A stretch of 64,000 bases of DNA from Isoetes taiwanensis (lineage: Eukaryota; Streptophyta; Lycopodiopsida; Isoetales; Isoetaceae): NCBI GenBank assembly GCA_021234155.1, contig JAJEKV010000034.1:7854028-7918027 (forward strand). The letters are read 5' to 3'. Below, piece by piece: positions 22,839 to 33,556 of this stretch; positions within the stretch are counted from its first letter, which is position 1, and every line of letters begins with the position of its first letter. The position numbers were made by a program, and so were the translations under genes. The notes under the pieces were generated by a model, which was not told the origin of the DNA, did not search any database, and saw only the letters and a program-made list of their open reading frames with translations.

Positions 22839-23436
22839 TGTTTGGGGTCTGGGTTCGGGAACTCCTGCAAGACAACCCTCTGTGAGGACCCTTGGATCTA
22901 ACAGGCGAATCCGGGAAGCTATGTCACGCGGGATTTGCAAAACAGAACAGGAAAAGAGAACAGAAAATAGAAAGAGAACAATATGATCACAATGAAGAGA
23001 ATAACTTCGTTGATGTCAATGAAGATACATGAGCTCTCGCAATCGAGAGAAAACTGAAGTGAGACAAGACTCAAAACTCATCTAAAAACTCATGTGCTAG
23101 CTCTACTCATATATATAGTACAATGGCCTTTGGCCCAATATAGATACTCTGACCGATCTCGGTGCCGACTCCTGGAAGGAGGCCTGATTTACAGGAATGA
23201 TGGCGGTGCCTCTTGAAGTGCCTGGAATCACGCTGACGCTGACGCGGGCGGTGACGGGCCGTTACTTGTCTGAGCGCCGCCTCTTGGTAGCAGACGCGGG
23301 CTTTGACTGCGTGGTCTGCTGCTTGGTCTTTTGCTGGGCCTTTGACGACTGACCCGTGCCTGGCTGTGGATCCTTGTTCTTGACGTGGTCCGTTGTATGC
23401 ATGAATAGTCCTGTACCGGGAGGCACAGGACTAACA
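22839..23436 (-). repeat. 3' LTR (left copy), 598 bp
   Basis: Differs from 33557-34154 by four substitutions (at about 22875, 22906, 23200 and 23237). It also encodes, in sense, the last about 57 codons and the stop of the large downstream ORF (23436-23262). Confidence 0.97.
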
Positions 23437-26435
23437 TTCCCCCCCACCAAACGACACTCAGGGTGAAGAAATGGAGGAAGTGTTTCCGAGGGCGGGAATC
23501 CAACAGTTTGAAAGTGATCCTCACGGGAATGAGGACGGGCGCCATTATGGTAAGTGCCAATGAGGTCCTGACGTATTTGAAGAGCAGCAGGAGTGTTGAG
23601 CCCAAGGGCAGGATCTGCATCAATGAGGAAATGAGAGCGCACCATGTCTTCCAGGGCAGCATGTGCAGTCGAAGGAACAAACTGGCACTCCATTAGAAGG
23701 CAGGTCCGGAGACCGAAGGCAATGACGCTGGCATTCGGGTTGCAGTAAAAGATGGGACGCTGCCGATTTAAGGAGCTTACCAGGATGCACTTGAGAGCAG
23801 CACAGAACCCAGCTTGACGGTGTACTGAAGGGTCGGGTGAGGTGGCGGCATTCTGCAAGAAGATATCAAGGCCATGAACAGCATCAGCGGGGGTTTGCCA
23901 ACCACGCTCATTTGCAATATAGATCCAATTTGAAGTGTCATCCAGGGTGGCACCATCCTCCCAATTGGAGCGTCGGACAAATCGGGGATCCCACCGGAGA
24001 TCCGTCGAGATCTGAGGCGGAGTCCACCCCGCGTGGCCATCCAGGACCTTGGTCCAAAAGGGTAGACGCCAATCAGAGGTGAGGAACCGAGGGCGTGGAG
24101 GGACACCCAGGGAAGCATATGGAGAAGGAGCCATGCCCGTGGGCGTGGGCTGCTGAGCCTGCTCCCTGAATTCACGTACAAGGTCGGGATCAAGAGCTTT
24201 GCACCACTGATCCCACTCAGAAGTAGAGAGCTGAGTATAGACAGGAGGACTATCCCACCCCGTGGGTATTGTCTTGCTATCCAGAAGGGCACGCAATTGA
24301 TTGTAGCCTGCCAAATGCTGCATATAAACCTGGGCAAACAGAAGATCCTCAGGATGGCCAAGATTCTTTTGCACCTGTTCCAGCGTTTCAGCTTGCCATA
24401 GAGGTAAATGATGAGCAAGCTCGGGCATGTACTCCTGATGCAGAGCGTGAGTCCAATCATGATCTGACAGATAGGGGTTGTTATCCAAGAGCAACCAGTG
24501 AGCCTGTGAATCACCCTGAAAGTTTTGATGTGGCCCATCACAAAATTTGTCCTGTGTGTCAGCCAGATAGAAGTCATGGAAGATGTACGCCATTGGCTGA
24601 ACTACTCTGAATGTGATTAAATCAGGGTCTTCACAGTGAATGAGGTCGAAGACTAAGAGGGCACAGAGTAAGCCTTTGTCTTCAACTGAGAGGTCGGGCC
24701 AAATGCGGAGAAAATCCTCAGTGCGCATGTGGGCATCAACTTGACCATTGGCCGCATACCACTTGAAAAGAAAGAGGTGGCGTCGGGCCACCACATAATC
24801 GAGGTAACTGGAAGGAATAGCGAAATCCACAGACTGGTGGAGAGCGATATTAATGTAGCCTTCTTGTTTAGTTTGGGCCTCTTCGGCAGATTGGACAGCT
24901 TGCTGGAGCTGATTTTCAAGATCTCGAATCCGGTTTTCCTTTTCTAACAGAAGACGTAACTGATCACGGACCCATTTCTGAGGAAGCGTGGCATGGGAAG
25001 AGGACTGCCCAGGAGTCTGGAGTCGAAGCTTTGCAATCTCTGCAGCATCAAGTATCTTTTGCTTCTGGGCCTCCGTGAGTTGATCCTGGAGAGGCGTGAG
25101 CTGACTGGTCAGCGTGGAAAGCTGAGCTTCCAAAGAGGCTATCTGAGCAACACGCGCTGTAAGGGCATGGGCTTGAGTTGTGTAATTCTGAGAAAGCTCT
25201 GTGTACAGCGTGGTAAGCTTAGCAATGTCTTTATCCTTGTCAACCAAGAGAGTCTCCCTTGCCTTGACCTGCTCCAACAATTCCTGAATGGTGGTTTGCA
25301 ATTGAGCCTGCTGATCAGCAAGCAGACTGTTCTGATCGTGGGCACTCTTCAGATCCTCACGGGCCTGCAAAAGAGCCTCGTGCTTTTCTTGAAGCTTGTC
25401 CTCCAGAGTGTGGAGTTGCGTATTAGCAGCTTGAAGGTCTCTGTGAAACGCATCCGAGGTCTCCAGGGATGCTTGTACCCCATTCATGAGAATTTCCTGG
25501 GATTCTTGCAACTTGAGAGCAGCAGCTTGAACATCCTGCTGGTATTGATACAGAAGCTGGCGAGGATGTGGAGGTGGAGGGGCCTGCTGTTGCCTTGTTT
25601 GTGACGTTTGAGAAACATGAGGAGAATCAGAGGGCATGGAATCCGTGGAGGAAAAAGAGACTGTGACATGCATGGCGTTGCGTTGATCATGACCAGGGTG
25701 TGAAGGGGTAGCTTGCTGAGTGTGAGGAAGGGAATGAAGGGACTGCTGAGTGGAAGCATGAGAAACAGAAGGTGAGGGAGGAAGGTAACGACGGATGATG
25801 GCTTGAAGATGGCCACCCACTGAGGCTTCAAAGACAGAGGAGGGGGCAGCCCGAATGCGGTCGACTTCATGAAGGAGGCGGTAAAACAACAGCTGTGGCC
25901 AATCAATATGGTGGTTGGAGCGGATGGCTGTGATCACCATATTATAGAACGGCTTATTGATATGGGTGTTCTTGATAGAATATCCAAGCAATTTTCGCCA
26001 CAAAAGCTTGACAAAAGTGTCGTGGGACTTTGCAATATTGGTGAGGCGATGCATGTTGGCTTGATAAGGAGGAGCGCCGAACTGAGTGACATCCATGTCC
26101 TGTAAGGCAGCCCAAGATAAAGAAGGCGTCTGCAAAGGAATACGGAATACCTCAGAAAGCAGGGGTTGAGTAAGCAAGATTGTGGTGCCATCGACCACAG
26201 TAGCATATCCTTCCGGGCTGTTGACGATGTGAGCGATGAACTGCTTCAGTTGGTCTGGATTGGGTGCAGGAAGGTCCATCTGTGAGAATTCAAAAAGCTT
26301 CTGGCTTTCCGCGACTTCCCGACTCGGGCCAACGAGGGCTTCAGGAAAGGTGGGCGTCAAGAAAGACACAGACTCAAAAAGAGCCGGATCCCTTGGAGCA
26401 GAAGCTTGAAGTGTCGAAAATTTGGGTGCAGCCAT
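23262..26435 (-). CDS. Large extra ORF downstream of pol (1057 aa), ending inside the LTR
   Basis: The frame is open from ATG 26609 (1115 aa); ATG 26435 (MAAPKFSTLQ) is the likelier start, since the preceding 58 residues look untranslated. Residues 1-250: a globular region (ATVVDGTTILLTQPLLSEVF, LLWRKLLGYSIKN, WPQLLFYRLLHEVDRIRA) that resembles in pattern the 'putative plant transposon protein' domain found in Athila-type ORFs. A Ser/Pro/Gln-rich linker follows, then a coiled coil of about 250 residues (HTLEDKLQEKHEALLQARED, ASLEAQLSTLTSQLTPLQDQ), an unrecognised Trp-rich globular region, and a basic tail ending ATKRRRSDK, a plausible nuclear localisation signal. No signal peptide or membrane segment is seen, so it is not a typical envelope. 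The frame passes through the polypurine tract and 175 bases into the 3' LTR. It is the only long frame of the element free of lesions. Confidence 0.85.
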   Translation of the reverse strand: MAAPKFSTLQASAPRDPALFESVSFLTPTFPEALVGPSREVAESQKLFEFSQMDLPAPNPDQLKQFIAHIVNSPEGYATVVDGTTILLTQPLLSEVFRIPLQTPSLSWAALQDMDVTQFGAPPYQANMHRLTNIAKSHDTFVKLLWRKLLGYSIKNTHINKPFYNMVITAIRSNHHIDWPQLLFYRLLHEVDRIRAAPSSVFEASVGGHLQAIIRRYLPPSPSVSHASTQQSLHSLPHTQQATPSHPGHDQRNAMHVTVSFSSTDSMPSDSPHVSQTSQTRQQQAPPPPHPRQLLYQYQQDVQAAALKLQESQEILMNGVQASLETSDAFHRDLQAANTQLHTLEDKLQEKHEALLQAREDLKSAHDQNSLLADQQAQLQTTIQELLEQVKARETLLVDKDKDIAKLTTLYTELSQNYTTQAHALTARVAQIASLEAQLSTLTSQLTPLQDQLTEAQKQKILDAAEIAKLRLQTPGQSSSHATLPQKWVRDQLRLLLEKENRIRDLENQLQQAVQSAEEAQTKQEGYINIALHQSVDFAIPSSYLDYVVARRHLFLFKWYAANGQVDAHMRTEDFLRIWPDLSVEDKGLLCALLVFDLIHCEDPDLITFRVVQPMAYIFHDFYLADTQDKFCDGPHQNFQGDSQAHWLLLDNNPYLSDHDWTHALHQEYMPELAHHLPLWQAETLEQVQKNLGHPEDLLFAQVYMQHLAGYNQLRALLDSKTIPTGWDSPPVYTQLSTSEWDQWCKALDPDLVREFREQAQQPTPTGMAPSPYASLGVPPRPRFLTSDWRLPFWTKVLDGHAGWTPPQISTDLRWDPRFVRRSNWEDGATLDDTSNWIYIANERGWQTPADAVHGLDIFLQNAATSPDPSVHRQAGFCAALKCILVSSLNRQRPIFYCNPNASVIAFGLRTCLLMECQFVPSTAHAALEDMVRSHFLIDADPALGLNTPAALQIRQDLIGTYHNGARPHSREDHFQTVGFPPSETLPPFLHPECRLVGGNVSPVPPGTGLFMHTTDHVKNKDPQPGTGQSSKAQQKTKQQTTQSKPASATKRRRSDK
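23437..23452 (-). other. Polypurine tract
   Basis: On the reverse strand the bases directly before the 3' LTR read GGTGGGGGGGAA, a purine run fit to prime plus-strand synthesis. It is translated within the large ORF as part of LVGGN. Confidence 0.85.
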
Positions 26436-26937
26436 GGCGAAGAGCGTCGGAAAGGAACAGGAAGAACTGTGTTGCAAAGGCGGAGAGCGGAGAGCGGAAG
26501 ACGAAAACGCAGATAGGCGAAAAGGTTTTAGGGCACACAAGTGTTGGCGAAGGGGCATGATGAGAAGGAACTGGCAACCGTTGATGATGCCAGGTGGCGA
26601 CAGATGCAAAGAAGGCGATTGAGAGGCAAAATTTTGGCTAAGTCCCCAAACGGTAAAGGGAGAAGCAGTGAACGGTGGCGATGAGACGTAAGGGAATGAT
26701 CTGATGTGACAGTTGGCGAAAGGACACCGATTAATGTTCGACGGGCGTGAAAAGAAGGAATGTCATTTAATGCTGGCAACTCGAAGTGGGATATCATTAA
26801 AACGAAGGTGTCAGAAGGTACCATGGCTAGATATGCGGCGGGAGAAAAGATTCTGTAATTAGAAAGAGCCTTGCATTGCTAACACGTTGGCAAATTTGCT
26901 GATTGGTCCACGTCGACAGGAGTCCCGTCGGTTGGAC

Positions 26938-26945
26938 TATAAAAG
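26938..26945 (+). promoter_or_regulatory. Candidate TATA box for the antisense ORF
   Basis: TATAAAAG on the forward strand, 30 bases before ATG 26975. The spacing would put transcription start just before the ATG. Confidence 0.35.
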
Positions 26946-26974
26946 ACGAGCAGTGGTCGAAGCTGAGACACCCG

Positions 26975-27241
26975 ATGGCGCTCAGTATGTCTGCTGCTGG
27001 ACTGCACGACAATTGCACTATGCCTTCAAACTGCCTTGAGTGGATTACCTGCAAAATGGACTGCTTGGACCTGTGGAGGTGCCATAATCGTGGCATCGCA
27101 ATGGACGGCTGGTGCAAGGGGATGGCTGAACATCCCGACTCCCTCACCAACGGGATGGAGGTGGTGATTCACCTGCGCTGGGACCCTGAGCACAACTGGT
27201 ACCATATCCTGCGCATCACTTCTGCTCCAAACCCGGAGTAG
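26975..27241 (+). CDS. Antisense ORF in the retrotransposon, 88 aa
   Basis: Forward-strand frame, open from 26903; ATG 26975 follows a TATA-like box. It lies in the stretch between integrase and the large ORF where the sense strand has no long frame, so it is not a shadow of a sense gene. The peptide is Cys/Trp/His-rich (CLEWITCKMDCLDLWRC, HLRWDPEHNWYHILRI). Antisense ORFs between pol and the 3' LTR are described for Tat-lineage elements such as Grande. I recognise no domain. Confidence 0.45.
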   Translation: MALSMSAAGLHDNCTMPSNCLEWITCKMDCLDLWRCHNRGIAMDGWCKGMAEHPDSLTNGMEVVIHLRWDPEHNWYHILRITSAPNPE

Positions 27242-27364
27242 AAGGTTTTTCTCTGTAGGATTTTGTAAATAGGGCACTGCCCATAGAGCTCTGCTCATAG
27301 CGGAAATAGATGGGCTCCGCCCTCATTTTGTAAAAATTTTCCTCTATAATATAAATATGCGTCT

Positions 27365-30300
27365 TTAGTCACTATCTGGGGAGTCAATTTTTTGTGCGGC
27401 ATCTGCTGTATAACTGTCTGTGTTTGTGGCATGAAATTGTTTGAGGCGAAAGCCATTAACCAGTGTAGGTAATGGAGTGCCATCTAGTTCGGCCAGCTTG
27501 AAAACACTGGGTTGTACCACTTGAACAATTTGATAAGGACCAAGCCATCTGAATTTTAACTTGCCCGGAAAATTTTTGTAACGAGAATCATAAAGAAGAA
27601 CCAAATCGCCTTCTTTGAATGTTTTTGTCTTAAGTCGTTTGTCATGCAAAGATTTTTGCAACTGTTGTCCATGAAGAACACGAATGTAAGCATCACGCCT
27701 AAGTTCATCCAACTGTTCCAATTGATAAACCCTTTCCTTGAGTGCAGCAGATGGATTATGTGCTGTAGCAAGTTGGAAACGGAGAGTCGGAAGAATATAT
27801 TCAAAAGGCATGAGAGCTTCTTGTCCATAAACAAGTTTGAAAGGAGTGTGACCAGTAGCGATTTTGGGTGAAAGCATGCTAGGGTGTACCATCTAAAGTA
27901 CTTTTTAGGGAGTGCGAAACTACCCAGAAAAGTACCCAGCACTGGGTACTGGGAACTTGCATAAATGTCGCAATAAATAATAAGTTTGAGAGTTAATTCA
28001 TTTATTTTAGTCTCTAATAGTATTGTTATCTTGTAATACTATAGATTGACATGTTATTGACCTTCAATTCAAAAACTTTCGATTGATTTTGATGGAAAGA
28101 AAAACCAGAAAGTATCAGTTTTAAAAGTACCCAGTGTGGGTACTTTTGAGGGTTCCAAAAGTGGTACACCGTAGCATGCTTTTACCCACTAGTGTTGTAA
28201 GCCCAAAGAACAGTAGGCAACTTTTCCTGCCAATCTGTTCGCGAAGCGTCACAAATTTTCTTCAGAACGGTGATGAGTGTTTTGTTGGTACTTTCAGCCA
28301 AACCATTGCCTTGAGGATAATAGGGTGTACTCTTCCGGTGTTGGATGTGAAGATAATCCGTCAGCTCTTTGATGGTATGATTGACAAAATGCACGCCACG
28401 ATCACTAACAAGTTCCGTGGGGCAACCAAAACGCGTGATGATGTGCGTGTAGAGAACCTTGGCTGTGCTGACAGCAATGTTGTCTGGAAGTGCACAAGCT
28501 TCCGCCCATTTGGTAGCATAATCCGTGAGGACCAGAATATAGCGGGCACGGGTGTGCTGCGCCGGTGGGTCCATGGGCCCCACAAAATCCATTCCCCATT
28601 TGCTGAAGGGATGTGGCGTGGCGACCGGCGTCAATGGAAGAGCGTCACGGGCCGTGGGCTTTCCCACACGCTGACAGACATCACACGTGCGAGCATAAGC
28701 GTGGGCATCTTTGAAGAGCGTGGGCCAGAAGTATCCTGCCAAAAGAATTTTGCGTGCCGTGGCGTCACCACTAAAATGACCACCACCAAGCCCATCCTGG
28801 GCTTGTCGAACAATATCGGGCACCTCATGAGGGAGGACACAACGACGGAGGACCATGTCTTTGCCTCGTTTGTACAAATGGCCTGCAACCATGGTATAGT
28901 CACGGACCTCTCGGAGACACTGACGGTGGCGGGAGCGAAGCTTTTCTGGAGAGAGCGTCGGATCGGTGCGAGGAAGAGCACCAGTGAGAAGATATTGCTG
29001 AAAGTTATGAAACCAATGGGGCGTGGCCGTGACCAGGAATAATTGAGCATCTGGAAAGGCATCAGAAACACCTGTGGATGGATCATCCGTGTGGATGCGT
29101 GAAAGATAATCAGGCACCACATGAGATTTGCCTGCCTTATGAACAATTTTGAAGGGAGCGAACTCTTGCAGAAGAAGGACCCAACGAGCAATTCGACCTG
29201 TGGGCGTGGCCTTGTTGATCAAATAAAGAAGAGCTTGATGGTCAACAAAGAACTTAATCTGGCTACCCAACAGATAATGTCTGAAACGTTGGACACAGAA
29301 GACTAAACCCAAAGCTTCGCGTTCCGTGGCAGAGTAGTTCCGCTCAGCAGGATTGAGTTTCCGGCTGGCATAACGGATTGGTTTATCCGTGGTTTCATCA
29401 TAGGCCTGAGAGAGAACAACACCAATTGCAAAGGCAGAGACATCAACATGAACATGGAAAGGCTTGTCCCATTGAGGAGGAACAAGGACCGGGGCCTGAG
29501 TAAGTAACAGCTTCAACTTCTGAAAAGCAGCTTCCGCTTGGGAGTTCCAAGCCCAAGTGCATCACCTGTGAGTTTATGAATGGGGTCAGCGATAGCTGCA
29601 AGTCCAGGAATGAAGGTGGAATAGTAATTTACCTTACCCAGGAAAGAGCGTGTCTCTTTGATATTAGACGGTGCTTGAGCTTTCAGTACACAACTGATTT
29701 TAGCGGGATCCGTGGTGATGCCTTCTTTACTGACCACATGACCCAACAGAACGCCTGAGGTGACGCAGAAAGTGCACTTCTCAGGATTGAGACTAATACC
29801 AGATTCATCACATTTTTGAAAGACAAGTTCCAATTTGTCCAAATGATCATCCATGGAGCTGTAGGCAGAAAAATCATCTTGGAAGATCTGAAGAAAAGGT
29901 TTATCCTTCATAAAGTCTTGAAAGACAGAGAGCATGATACGCTGAAAGGTGGAAGGAGAGTTTGACAAACCAAAAGGGACCACCTTGTAGGCAAAAGTGC
30001 CCCACGGGGTGGTGAAGGTAGTTTTGAGTTGATCTTCTTGCTTGATAGAAATTTGATTGTACCCAGAAAAACCATCCATGAAAGAGTACATCTCATGACC
30101 AGCAACTTCTTCAAGAACCTGGTCAGTGAAGGGAAGCGGAAAGTGATCACGCTCCGTGGCTTGATTGAGTTTTCTGTAATCCACGCAAACGCGGATCTTA
30201 CCATTGTGTTTGAGAGCAATGACGATGGGGCTCACCCATTCGGAATGTTTGACCTCATAAATCAGGCCAGCAGCCAAGAGTTTGTCACTTTCAGCTTTGA

Positions 30301-30538
30301 CGCGGTCACGGTAATTTGGGTTGAGCCGATACTGTCGTTGCTAGATTGGGCGTGCATCAGATTTGGTAGGAATGGTGAGTTCCCCCAATTCTTTTTTGAT
30401 ACCTCGAAGGTCTTTGTAGCTCCAAGCAAAAATATGTTTGAATTTCTTGAACAGCGTCACAGCGCGTGCTTTATAGGTCGGTGGAAGATTAGCAGCTAAG
30501 CGGACGGGTTGATTGTTTCCAATGTCCACAATGTCCAC
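27365..30538 (-). pseudogene. pol: reverse transcriptase, RNase H, integrase (interrupted)
   Basis: RT (30538-29570): YRKLNQAT, FMDGFSGYNQI, and active site F-Q-D-D in FLQIFQDDFSAY. RNase H (29516-29100): VHVDVSAFAIG, ATEREALGLV, FFVDHQALL. Integrase: HHCC (VLPHEV … GGGH … CDVCQR), then D-D-E (GMDFVGP, VSDRGVHF, GLAESTNK), C-terminal GPY (FRWLGPYQI) and NGFRLKQF. Lesions: TAG stop at 30341-30343 between ARPI and QRQYRL; a one-base deletion near 29567 between RT and RNase H; and a 322-bp inverted-repeat insertion at 27866-28187 that ends the integrase frame after WAYNTS. Integrase resumes at 27865 with KIATGHTPFKLVYGQEA. The frame offset from gag-protease at 30500-30600 may be a natural -1 shift or another indel. 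Confidence 0.93.
27866..28187. mobile_element. MITE-like insertion in the integrase gene, 322 bp
   Basis: Ends are inverted repeats: forward GGGTGAAAGCATGCTAGGGT matches the reverse complement of the right end, GGGTAAAAGCATGCTACGGT; pairing extends over about 27 bases with three mismatches (…GTGTACCA). Inside, a second palindromic block (gtacccagcactgggtac and its partner near 28128) repeats the theme. The rest is AT-rich and non-coding. Removing it rejoins integrase between WAYNTS and KIATGH. I could not find a convincing target duplication, so the superfamily is open. Confidence 0.75.
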
Positions 30539-33515
30539 TTCTGGAGTTTGAATGTGAGGAACAACCTCCTGTCCTGAACCTGGTGAGCGGGAGGCTGAAG
30601 CATGACGGGAGGAGCAGCATTTTGCGTCGTGAAGAAAAGAGGCTGCTGAGCGTCATCAAGCAAGGGTTGCTTCATGACGGCATGAACATCAACTGTTCCC
30701 GCCACAGCCTGGTCCTGATCGAGCGTCATGTCACCCCAAGGATCAGCATACTCAGGGTAAGATGAGAGAGGGAGACCCGCTGGAGGAGCTTGAACATGAT
30801 AAATATTTTGTGCTTCTTCAGAGTCAGTGTCTGAGATGGAGGGTTCAGCATTCTCGACAGAGATCAATTGGCCAGTTTCCAGATCCATGGTGGCATTGAG
30901 ATGGCCATCGGTGATAACAAGTTGGTCCGTGGCCCAGTAATGAATACTCTTGGCCTGTCGGAGAAAAGGTCTTCCAACCAACATTTCATAGTCACCCGGA
31001 TCTTCTCCAGCTTTCCAAACTCCAAATTCCAAAGGGAATTTGAGATCACCAATGCTGATATGGAGAAGAGGAGTGACACCTTGCGGACGCGTGATATGCC
31101 CATTTGCCAACTTGATGTCATAAGGGGCACGGTATAATTGTTTGATACCCAATTGCTTCCGTAGTTTATCGGTAATGAGATTGACGGCACTACCACCATC
31201 AATTTGGACATGAGTGATGTGCTGATTGCCCACCGTGGCATGCACCGTGGGTGTTGAAGTTGCAACAGCTCCAACCAGGACCGTTGGAAGAGGTAACTGA
31301 TCTTTGAGGGCCGGACAGAGTTTGAAGATGGTGGCCAGGCTCAAAGGAATCTTGATCTTGGCAAGTTCTTCCTGAAGTTCCAAGGGAACATGTGAAAAAG
31401 GATCCGCAGGGTCCAGTGGAGCTGGAGTCTGTGGTAAGGAAGCTGAGACTTCTTTGAGAAGCTCTACCTCAGCAGCAATATTTGGATACGTCTGAGAGCG
31501 GGCACCCGTGGATGATGACGGCTCGCCCTGACGCTGCTGAGCGCGAGCGGTGGCATGAACATTTGCCAATGTGCGACCTTCCGCAGCCTGCATGAGCTTC
31601 AGAATACTTTGTCTTACTTTAGGCATGACGTGAGGCATGAGTTTGTCAAGATCAGGTGCGAAGTGAACTTTTTTATCATCTTCATGAGGGACTGTTTCCA
31701 CAGCAAAAGCAGGTTGTGTGTCATGAGGAATGATTGTCAAAGGGCGTGAAGCCCGTGTGTGACGTGAGACTAAACCAACCCAATTGGACTGCTGGACAGG
31801 TGGGTTGAGAGCCTGATAAATCTCTTCTTGAGCTTGTTGATCCATAGGATTGGAGGTAGAGGCAACTTGCTGAGGGCGCTGTGGTTGAGGTGGCCGGGGT
31901 GGCTTCCTCAGAACAGGACGGGGGTCTTGTTTTCCGTTGGCCACCCACAGTTGATAAGCCGCGAGGCGTACTGAAGCTGGTTGAGTGGAACCTGGAAGTT
32001 GGATTTGAACTTGAGGGAGTTGAGGACACGCCGTGGTGGTGTGACCCCATTCATGACAATGATAGCATTGAGCCTTAGAAGGATCAAAGGGAGGACGGTT
32101 GCCTTGTCCCCGTGGCTGCTGAGATTGCTGTGTTTGTTGATACTGCTGCGGTTGTGGATGTTGATATTGTTGAGGCGGATACGACTGTTGTGGTTGAGGC
32201 GTGGTCTGGACTTGAAAAACCATCTTTTGCCTAAAAGGGGTAGGATGAGAACGAGTGCATTCTTCCGTTGCGTGATTGCACATATTGCATCTTTTACAAT
32301 GAGGAGGTCCATTTGAGGAGTTGCATTCATTTGCCAGATGACCTTGATATTTACAAATAGTACACCAGATGTGAGCGCGTTGTGGATTCGCTTGCTGAGG
32401 TTGAACAGAGCGCGTTGTGGATTCGCCTGTTCCAGAGACTTGGGACGCAAGTATTCTGTCATGAGTCGAATGGCAGGAGGAAGGCCCTGCAGAAACCAGA
32501 CGAGGATCTGGCTTTGCGTGGGGTACTCCTGGAGTTTACTGACGAGAAGGTGAAGACGGTCCGCAAAATCCCTGGCGGACTCCGTGGGTTCTTGTTGAAG
32601 GTCATTGAGTTGCTTGAGGAGTAACTGATCATCGTCCGTGGTGCCATAATGAGACAGAAAGGCAGTTTTCATTTCTTGCCAACTTTGTTTCCAGTGACTT
32701 TTATTGGCCATTAACCAATGATGAGGGGCGCCTCTGAGCGTGGTCGAAAAGATATGAAATTTGCGTTGGGGCTGAGCATGACCATTCAGAATGGCCAAGG
32801 CTTCAAATTCCTCCATGTGTGCCGAAGCACTTTGATCCAGAGGTTTGCCTTTAGTGTTGCCAAAGGTGGGATAAGTCAGCTTCAAATTAGGAGAGGGCGA
32901 TGAAGGCGGAACTGGCGCATAGATAGGTGGATTCGGTGGAGGATATGCAGAAGCATAAAGAGGTGGTACAGTCTGAGACTGAGAGCAAGGGGGTGGAACG
33001 GAAAAAACATGTGGTCCAGCAAAAGCAACATCTGGTGGGGAAGGGCCTTGTGAGCCATCCTCATGAGGCTTGAGATCCGTGGTTTGGTAAACAGGAAGAG
33101 CATGCTGAAAAGATGGAGAAGACTGGAATTCATGAACATGGGAGGGTCCAAAGGACACTTGATGGTAGCCCATCCCGGCAGGAGGGGAAGAAGGTTGGGA
33201 TGGCTGAGGGGTGTGGCCTGAAGGGATATGGATATAGGTGCTTTCAGGAGTCTGGAAATAGTGAGGCGTAGGCTGAACCGGGGTGTGTTGTGGAGATTGC
33301 GGTTGTGAACAATGACGACACACAGGGGGAGACCCTGGTCGAGAATGAGCACGAAGGGTAGGAGGTGCCGACTGAGCTCGTGAGCGGATACGACCTCCCT
33401 CAATGTCATAAGCAGTGTCATACATATCCCGAACAGCCTCGCGTCGTTGATGACGCTCCAGGCGAGCCGCCGTTTGGCAAAGAAGTTCCTCAGGAGTGAA
33501 ACCACGAGCAGACAT
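30496..33515 (-). pseudogene. gag-protease of the complete retrotransposon
   Basis: Gag starts at ATG 33515, only 41 bases from the LTR. A long Pro/Ser/Gln-rich N-terminus precedes a Retrotrans_gag region (FHIFSTTLRGAPHHWLMANK … LQQEPTESARDFADRL … WFLQGLPPAIR). Then come three CX2CX4HX4C knuckles: CTIC…C and CKRC…C near 32350-32250, and CYHCHEWGHTTTACP near 32050. Protease: VQIDGGSAVNLITDKL near 31190. The frame shifts between the gag core and the first knuckle because a segment of about 35 bp is tandemly duplicated (the 19-mer gagcgcgttgtggattcgc occurs at about 32373 and again near 32408). The protease frame ends at 30496 and overlaps the RT frame. Confidence 0.9.
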
Positions 33516-33535
33516 GATGGAAAGAAAAGAAAGAT

Positions 33536-33556
33536 CAGACCCGACAGCGGCGACAG
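33536..33556 (-). other. Primer-binding site of the complete retrotransposon
   Basis: On the reverse strand, after one spacer base, it reads TGTCGCCGCTGTCGGG. This resembles the TGGCGCC-type PBS (tRNA-Asp, used by Athila-like elements) with a few differences. The tRNA is not certain. Confidence 0.6.

Noticed and set aside
24993-25604. Forward frame of 203 codons, Leu-rich
   Set aside because: Complement of the Gln/Leu coiled coil of the large ORF, which naturally gives Leu-rich antisense frames.
27858-28195. CACTA, hAT or Mutator assignment of the integrase insertion
   Set aside because: CACTAG next to the right end is flanking integrase sequence, and no 3-, 8- or 9-base target duplication matches.
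28134-29042. Forward frame of 302 codons
   Set aside because: Exactly antisense to RNase H/integrase with clear domain motifs on the other strand; no TATA box or domain, unlike the antisense ORF at 26975.
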